Shown in pieces: positions 59,182 through 64,000 of a DNA stretch of 64,000 bases (positions within the stretch are counted from its first letter, which is position 1; every line of letters begins with the position of its first letter). The stretch covers positions 220,624-284,623 of the forward strand of contig JAZRTY010000033.1 of the NCBI GenBank assembly GCA_045652245.1, read 5' to 3'. This DNA is from SIG622 sp045652245. GTDB lineage: Bacteria; Bacillota; Clostridia; Oscillospirales; CAG-382. The notes beneath the pieces were generated by a model. It searched no databases and was not told where the DNA came from. It saw nothing but the letters and a program-made list of their open reading frames with translations. A program made the translations under genes and the position numbers.

Positions 59182-59263
59182 GAAAAAAGACTATTCGAAT
59201 GCTGTGTACTGTTAAGGACAGTTACCGAAAATAGTATAACGAGCATTGCGAGGTCAAGAAGTA

Positions 59264-59297
59264 AGAGATAAGACTGTAAAAAGTTTTATCTCTTTTT
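59264..59297 (+). terminator. Terminator downstream of ssrA
   Basis: AGAGATAA (59264-59271) pairs with TTATCTCT (59286-59293) and a T5 run follows. Confidence 0.8.
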
Positions 59298-59378
59298 CTT
59301 ATGCTTTTTATCCGTACATTCGTCAAATCATTCTCCTTCTGATAAAATGTTGACATCAAAACAAAGGAGGTATACACT

Positions 59379-59765
59379 ATGAAAGAAAAAATCATTGAAA
59401 ACGGAATTGAGTATGTAAAAAACGGTGATTACTACATTCCAAACTTAACTGTACCTGATGATAAGAAGTATAACATCGGCAGGTATGGCAGGCTACACTC
59501 AATATTTATTAAAGAAAATCGCCCGACAGTTTACTCAATGAAGATGCTCAACGGAACTTGGCTTGCATATCTCGAAGAAATTGATACATCTGCAAAGGAA
59601 ATGGTTGATAGACTTATAAGGGATATGGCAGTCAAACAAGGCATCACGGAAGAACTGAAAGCAAAAGACCAAATGGCTTGGGTTGGTGCTATGAACAACA
59701 TTCGTCATTCAGCAGAAGAATTTGTGTTAAAAGATTTTGTCTGTTCAATGGAGGTGCGAAAATGA
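59379..59765 (+). CDS. TnpV-family protein
   Basis: A 128-residue protein matching transposon-encoded TnpV: GDYYIPNLTVPDDKKYNIGRYGRLH at the start and KDQMAWVGAMNNIRHSAEEFV at the end. TnpV proteins are carried by Tn4451-like and other Clostridia mobile elements; their function is unknown. A strong AAAGGAGG precedes the ATG, and the next gene overlaps its stop by 4 bases. Confidence 0.9.
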   Translation: MKEKIIENGIEYVKNGDYYIPNLTVPDDKKYNIGRYGRLHSIFIKENRPTVYSMKMLNGTWLAYLEEIDTSAKEMVDRLIRDMAVKQGITEELKAKDQMAWVGAMNNIRHSAEEFVLKDFVCSMEVRK

Positions 59766-60049
59766 ACTTTATTGAGGAACTTTACTACGGTAACATCAAT
59801 TCCAACGAGAAACGGTATGACAAATGTACCGATTATGCGAAAACGATGCGAAAGTTCTGCGATAATGAAAATGAGTTAGGAAAGATGCTGAAAGGCAAAC
59901 CGCTACATCTTCTAAATGACCTTGTCAATGCAAGTGACGAGATTATTGCAATAACAAGTATCGAAAACTTTAAGCTCGGATTCCGTCTTGGTGTGCAGAT
60001 GATTTGTGATAGTCTTATCTGCGATGATAGTATATTTAAAAATTTATAG
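59762..60049 (+). CDS. DUF6809 family protein
   Basis: A 95-residue helical protein with the pattern FIEELYYGNINSNE...FKLGFRLGVQMI that defines DUF6809, usually found next to tnpV in mobile elements. GAGGTG lies seven bases before ATG 59762, inside the tnpV end, so translation is coupled. Function unknown. Confidence 0.85.
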   Translation: MNFIEELYYGNINSNEKRYDKCTDYAKTMRKFCDNENELGKMLKGKPLHLLNDLVNASDEIIAITSIENFKLGFRLGVQMICDSLICDDSIFKNL

Positions 60050-60058
60050 GAGGTTGCT

Positions 60059-60606
60059 ATGAAAAAGATTATAATAAATTTAATAATTACTATGATAATA
60101 ACATCTACAGTAAATGCAGCAGAGGTTCCGAGAGAGTCGGCACCCTGCAATGCTACTAATGAAGCAATCATTGTGGCAGAAAGTTTTATCGGCGATATTC
60201 TAACCTAAGTGTAGAATGGCTTGGGATATGCCGATGCAAGAGCAAAATCAAATCGCATATTCTTTAATGCTTGGCTCAATGGACAGACAAACGGATATAG
60301 TTACGGCGAACTTGTCGATATAGCAAATAACGCAATATGGCAATATCGAGATATGTACCTTCGCCCTGATTTCTACGTAAAAATCTTGAAAAAGTCAGAG
60401 CCATTATTGCTCCCGTAATTGAAGACTATAAATCCGGCAAAATTACTTATGTTGAAGCGGAGTTCGATGCCCGTGTGAAAATTTATCAATCTGTAAATCC
60501 TAACTTCAATCCCAGTGTAGAATATATGAAAGATCCTGTGTCAAGGGATATTCCGTCAATTGATAATAGCTTATTTATACTTGCAAGAAAACTATTATTG
60601 TCATAA
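60059..60606 (+). pseudogene. Broken gene for a small secreted protein
   Basis: Three reading pieces line up: 60059-60208 (signal peptide MKKIIINLIITMIITSTVNA after AGGAGG, then a stop), 60221-60418 in the same frame after a further stop, and about 60370-60606 in another frame (ending SIDNSLFILARKLLLS). Two stop codons and one frameshift interrupt what may have been a roughly 180-residue secreted protein. I do not recognise the family. Confidence 0.6.
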
Positions 60607-60611
60607 AAAGC

Positions 60612-60642
60612 AATCCCCTTGTCATAAAATGGCAAGGGGATT
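60612..60642 (+). terminator. Terminator after the broken gene
   Basis: AATCCCCTTG pairs with CAAGGGGATT around an 11-base loop; the T tract is short. Confidence 0.6.
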
Positions 60643-60751
60643 AATAACGAAATTACTGATTATTAGGCTCTATATCAACGGGCAGCTTGGATCAGCTCTA
60701 TTGAAATCTTTCCTTTTAACATTTTTATATCATTCTAATATATTTTTTCTT

Positions 60752-61735
60752 TTATCTATCTACATCATCCACATCAATTCTGTGCCAATCTCTTGAATAT
60801 GCACCTTCAATAGAACCATCTTCGTTGTAACTTATTCTGTTACCATTATTATCTATATATTGAGCAAGGTACAAAGAATCTTTGGTAGAATCTGTATTTG
60901 GATTATGGCTGTCTCTTAACCAGTAGTTTTCCGTTCCCTTTTTTGTCTTAATATCTAAGTCTATATAGTGAACAGTTCCATCTAATGCGTATCTAGCCAA
61001 TAAAACTAATCTGTCATCATCATCATAAACATAAGCTCTATAGTCCCATGCACTCCATCCACCATCTTTGCCAATATCTATTCTGGCATAATCTATATCG
61101 TCAATTATTTCCATCAAGTCAGTTCTATTGAAAACTTCTTCGTATGTTGGAGCTGGCCCATATGGAATAATTACATTACCATACAAATCCATTAGTCCAG
61201 CATGTGTAAACCCTTTTTGTGGATCATATTCGCCACACATCATTAATTTACTATAGGCATCTGCTGAGGTTGCACCTATACTGTAATCTGGTCTATTAAT
61301 ATATACAGTGGAAGTTGCTCCATCCCATTCCACATTAAAAAACAATGCTTCTGACAACGCACGAATAGGTAAATATGTTTTGTCATTAATCAACATAGGA
61401 GGAACATCTAAATTTATTGTAATTTGACATGGAGAGTTAGTCTTAACCAAGCGATTCATGCTATATGTATTGATACGCATACTCAACCTCATATTGTCAC
61501 TTCTTCCACCTGACACGAGAATGCTTTGATCTTCTCCGTTCCATTCAACTCTATAGCCAAGCGCTTCGCATATATCTCTCATTGGCACCATAGTTCTATC
61601 TGCTACTGTAAGAACCGGAGCAGAGGAAGCCAAGTAATTTCCATTTACATAAATAGTAATGTTTTCATTTGCATTTACACTAATAGATGCAAATATCGTC
61701 ATAATAAAAAGTGTTGTTAAAATAATTTTTTTCAT
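60752..61735 (-). CDS. Exported protein with copper-amine-oxidase-like stalk domain
   Basis: A 327-residue protein with a signal peptide (1-22) and two tandem stalk-type repeats: ITIYVNGNYLASSAPVLTV...TMVPMRDICEALGYRVEWNG and INDKTYLPIRALSEALFFNVEWDG. The C-terminal half (about 165-327) is Asp/Tyr-rich and not recognised. Such stalk domains are wall- or surface-associated in Clostridia. It lies 28 bases after the kinase gene, with GGAG before the ATG, so the two are probably one transcript. Confidence 0.88.
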   Translation of the reverse strand: MKKIILTTLFIMTIFASISVNANENITIYVNGNYLASSAPVLTVADRTMVPMRDICEALGYRVEWNGEDQSILVSGGRSDNMRLSMRINTYSMNRLVKTNSPCQITINLDVPPMLINDKTYLPIRALSEALFFNVEWDGATSTVYINRPDYSIGATSADAYSKLMMCGEYDPQKGFTHAGLMDLYGNVIIPYGPAPTYEEVFNRTDLMEIIDDIDYARIDIGKDGGWSAWDYRAYVYDDDDRLVLLARYALDGTVHYIDLDIKTKKGTENYWLRDSHNPNTDSTKDSLYLAQYIDNNGNRISYNEDGSIEGAYSRDWHRIDVDDVDR

Positions 61736-61751
61736 GATTTATTCTCCTTTT

Positions 61752-63764
61752 TTATTCATAATATGGTATTGATGGTGGTGCTTGAGTATTTTCTTTAGGT
61801 AACTCAATTGGATGACTTGTATGGCTTGTACTTCCACATACCGGACATATTGGATGGCTCGTATGGCTTGTACTTCCACAAACCGAACATATTGGATGAT
61901 TTGTATGGCTTGTGCTTCCACATACTGAGCATGTTGGATGCTTTGTATGGCTCGTGCTACCACAAACTGAACAAGTTGGATGCTTCGTGTGTGATGTACT
62001 ACCACATATGCTGCATTTCTTTGGTGTTGTAGTATTTCCCGTGTTATTCTTATTGGTTGTCTCTTCTATAGGCTTGCTTACGGGTTCTTCCACATTCACA
62101 ACTTCTTCAATAGGTTCTTTCTGTTTTTCATCATCAACATATTTGGTATGTAAATTCTCGATAAACTTATCTACATCTTCCTCTGTGAAATCACCAGAAA
62201 TTACAATATCTGTCGTGTTTATGGCTTCAGATATTGTTGGCGCTGAAATGAGCATTTTATTAATATAAATCTTCGATTGTTCCCCAACATTTTTACTTGT
62301 GTAATTGTAGAACTTCACCTGACCATCGTTATTAAGACTTAACAATAAATAGTAACCTATCTCATCGTCGTAACGTTTTTCAACAGATGCGATTTCATCA
62401 TTGTCTAAAACGACGCCGTCTTTTTCATCTGTTATTTCTATTAGAGCCACAATATCTGTTATAACATCATTTCCATCGTTGTTTGAATTGTTCTTATTTC
62501 CAAAAAATCCAAACGCCATAATGGCTATTATAATAAATGCTATAGCACCAATTAGAATGCCTTTAATCTTTCCTTTGTTATCATCGTTGTCCTCACAATT
62601 CTCCTGCACCGTATGATATATGTCATCATCAAACTTGTTGTCACTGATTATCTCTTCTTTAACTCCAACAGATTCTGCGGGTGTAATAACCGCTCCATCA
62701 AAAATACTTACTGTTTTGTTATGTTCCTCTGCAATATCAGTCACAGTAAAGTTACCAAACATACTAACTGTTTTTTCGTCTGTGCTTCCGTTAGTAGATG
62801 CTTCGTATTCAACTTCATCGCCATTGGGATATATAACTTTTGCTTCGCTTTCACTATAAAGGATGTTTTCAAGTTCTTCTCTCATCCTCAAAGGACTTTC
62901 ATATCTTTCGTTGGGATTAAAGCTACATGCCTTTAAAACAATTTCAGCAAGTCTTCCATCTGCATTTGCTGGCTTAGGAATTTTTTCACCTTTCAATCTT
63001 CGGATAAGAGACTCTTCTTCATCATTGTGAGTTCGTTGAGTTCTAAAAGGTTCAAAATTATTGTTAAGTAATTTATACATAACAATTCCTAATGAATATA
63101 TATCAACATTAGAACCATATTCGCCACCCACATGTACTTCAGGAGCCATATAAGTATATGTACCTTTTTTTGACAATCCGCTTGATGTTTTTTCAAGGGT
63201 TCTTGCAATACCAAAGTCACCCAACTTGAACTCTCCGGTATCAGATACAAATATATTGCTTGGCTTAATATCTCTATGTATAATTTTATATTTTTGACAT
63301 ACTTCTAAAGCCTTACATATATCTATGCCTAATTTTATAATATCTCTTTGGCTTAACTCATGATCTCTGAAATACTTATTCATAGGAGTGAGAAGTTCCA
63401 TACGAATAAAAATATCCCAACCAATTTCATCTTTGTGTTCAACAACATCATAGTCCTCAATACTAACTATATTGCTATTGCCACGAAGCTTGGTCATAAG
63501 TTTAAATTCATCAGTAAACTCCTCAACAAATCCATAGAAATAAGAACTGATACTTTGTTCATCCAAATCGTAGTTATCTTCTCTATAACTATTTACTTCG
63601 TTTGGAGATGATGGAATAGTAATAACTTTTAATGCAGATTTCGCTTGGCTAAAATCTCTTCGTTCTACTTCGAAAACGGTTCCGAAAGCACCACTTCCAA
63701 GTTCTTTGACAATGTACCATTTTCCATCTATTGGTTCGAATTTTTTATAATAGTTTATATCCAT
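61752..63764 (-). CDS. Transmembrane Ser/Thr kinase with SecD-P1-like domain and CxxC repeats
   Basis: A 670-residue protein. Kinase domain (about 15-300): GSGAFGTVFEVE, Lys46, HRDIKPSN (163-170), DFG (183-185) and MAPE, all complete. A membrane helix follows at about 402-422. Outside is a domain (about 438-540) with SKIYINKMLISAPTISEAI, then ISGDFTEEDVDKFI, the pattern of the SecD P1 head, and a tail of five 14-residue CSVCGSTSHTKHPT-type repeats (584-653). A Thr/Ser-rich linker precedes the helix. AGGAGG five bases upstream sets the start. The architecture is not one I know; the outer part may bind a ligand or metal. Confidence 0.88.
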   Translation of the reverse strand: MDINYYKKFEPIDGKWYIVKELGSGAFGTVFEVERRDFSQAKSALKVITIPSSPNEVNSYREDNYDLDEQSISSYFYGFVEEFTDEFKLMTKLRGNSNIVSIEDYDVVEHKDEIGWDIFIRMELLTPMNKYFRDHELSQRDIIKLGIDICKALEVCQKYKIIHRDIKPSNIFVSDTGEFKLGDFGIARTLEKTSSGLSKKGTYTYMAPEVHVGGEYGSNVDIYSLGIVMYKLLNNNFEPFRTQRTHNDEEESLIRRLKGEKIPKPANADGRLAEIVLKACSFNPNERYESPLRMREELENILYSESEAKVIYPNGDEVEYEASTNGSTDEKTVSMFGNFTVTDIAEEHNKTVSIFDGAVITPAESVGVKEEIISDNKFDDDIYHTVQENCEDNDDNKGKIKGILIGAIAFIIIAIMAFGFFGNKNNSNNDGNDVITDIVALIEITDEKDGVVLDNDEIASVEKRYDDEIGYYLLLSLNNDGQVKFYNYTSKNVGEQSKIYINKMLISAPTISEAINTTDIVISGDFTEEDVDKFIENLHTKYVDDEKQKEPIEEVVNVEEPVSKPIEETTNKNNTGNTTTPKKCSICGSTSHTKHPTCSVCGSTSHTKHPTCSVCGSTSHTNHPICSVCGSTSHTSHPICPVCGSTSHTSHPIELPKENTQAPPSIPYYE
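61806..62015 (-). repeat. Five 42-base coding repeats
   Basis: Each unit encodes C-x-x-C-G-S-T-S-H-T-x-H-P-x. Copies differ at silent and a few coding positions, so the array is not brand-new. Confidence 0.9.
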
Positions 63765-63816
63765 TTTTTCCTCCTGCTGATTCATTTGTTATAGAGAATT
63801 TCAAAAATTACATTCC

Positions 63817-63853
63817 CGGACTTGAAGTAGTTTTTTGTTCTACTTCAAGTCCG
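63817..63853. terminator. Terminator between the WXG100-like gene and the kinase gene
   Basis: CGGACTTGAAGTAG pairs perfectly with CTACTTCAAGTCCG around nine bases. Confidence 0.85.
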
Positions 63854-63865
63854 AGTATAATTCAA

Positions 63866-64000
63866 TTAACCTCTAAACTGATTTGCAATGTCTGCATCTG
63901 TTTCTTCAACAATTCTCGCTGTTGAATCAAGTGCTGCTGCAATTTCTCTGATAAGTTCTTCCGCTTTTACAAAGCCAGGCTTTAATTCCTGATATCTTGT
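63866..64000 (-). CDS. C-terminus of a probable WXG100-family protein, cut by the window edge
   Basis: Forty-four residues end in IAAALDSTARIVEETDADIANQFRG, a helix with the spacing and ending usual for WXG100/Esx proteins, small helical-hairpin substrates of type VII secretion. The WxG turn itself lies beyond the window, so the call is provisional. Confidence 0.5.
   Translation of the reverse strand, partial: TRYQELKPGFVKAEELIREIAAALDSTARIVEETDADIANQFRG

Larger units (their letters stand above)
59182..64000. mobile_element. Probable integrated element or island at the tmRNA 3' end
   Basis: From the tmRNA 3' end to the window edge the genes are accessory: TnpV, DUF6809, a broken secreted gene, a stalk protein, a membrane kinase and a WXG100-like tail. 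TnpV and DUF6809 pairs are typical of Clostridia conjugative and mobilizable elements. No integrase or second att copy is in the window, so boundaries are unproven. Confidence 0.45.

Noticed and set aside
60560..60796. 78-codon plus-strand ORF between the broken gene and the stalk protein
   Set aside because: It runs through a terminator hairpin and the end of the stalk gene and shows no start signal.
61806..62015. Plus-strand ORFs of 74 and 118 codons across the kinase repeats
   Set aside because: They are mirror frames of the 42-base coding repeats, with no ribosome site; the minus-strand kinase frame explains the sequence.

Overview
The window reads as the chromosome of a low-GC, endospore-forming member of the Clostridia, probably an Oscillospirales/Ruminococcaceae-type gut bacterium. 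The basis is the AT-rich sequence with near-consensus sigma-A promoters, the spore genes spoVG, spoIVB, whiA and sigG, a Gram-positive ylxM-ffh-rpsP-khpA cluster, an archaeal-type aspartate-semialdehyde dehydrogenase, Clostridia-type TnpV/DUF6809 mobile-element genes and a tmRNA with an ...LALAA tag. The species cannot be named from the sequence alone.

Layout. 1-4.3 kb: 3' end of an FkbM methyltransferase gene, a sedolisin-like peptidase, a VOC protein, and an acyl-activating enzyme paired with an acyl carrier protein. 4.3-14.1 kb: spoVG, murC, an orphan OmpR-type response regulator, dnaX, mgtE, a rubrerythrin, an ECF sigma factor with a membrane-anchored putative anti-sigma factor, and a processive lipid glycosyltransferase. 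14.3-24.3 kb: trpS, tagO/wecA-like and UDP-GlcNAc 2-epimerase genes (envelope polymer precursors), a membrane protein, a three-gene block of unknowns on the minus strand, then a plus-strand run of phosphodiesterase, membrane protein, thiI, CinA-type amidase, a methyltransferase and a DUF1643 protein. 24.3-31.5 kb (mostly minus): tcdA, a 6S RNA candidate, a DUF1292 protein, pnp and rpsO with a large leader hairpin, a small HTH regulator, and khpA-rpsP-ffh-ylxM. 31.7-41.4 kb: a secreted repeat protein, an orphan solute-binding lipoprotein, trmL, a LUD protein, truB, asd, a ZIP transporter, spoIVB and a lipoprotein. 41.4-54.4 kb (all minus): dnaE, whiA, murB, an Mrp ATPase, an S23/four-helix-bundle protein, tRNA-Leu(CAA), sigG, glmM, a GlmU-like left-handed beta-helix transferase, an esterase and an SLH protein with a cohesin-like N-terminus. 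54.6-58.7 kb (plus): CDF transporter, M50 peptidase, scpA, scpB, rpiB.

At 58.8 kb lies ssrA (tmRNA). From its 3' end to the window edge the content changes to accessory genes: TnpV and DUF6809 proteins typical of Clostridia mobile elements, a broken secreted-protein gene, a copper-amine-oxidase-like stalk protein, a transmembrane Ser/Thr kinase with an unusual outer part (a SecD-P1-like domain and five CxxC zinc-ribbon-like repeats), and the C-terminus of a probable WXG100 protein. The likeliest reading is an element inserted at the tmRNA 3' end that carries part of a type VII-secretion-like or surface-signalling locus. This is the most unusual part of the window.

The core genes form coherent groups: cell wall precursors (murC, murB, glmM, the GlmU-like transferase, tagO/wecB), RNA and translation (pnp, rpsO, ffh, rpsP, khpA, truB, trmL, tcdA, thiI, trpS, tRNA-Leu, tmRNA), replication and segregation (dnaX, dnaE, scpAB), and sporulation control (sigG, spoIVB, spoVG, whiA). 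Candidate sporulation promoters precede both sigG and spoIVB.
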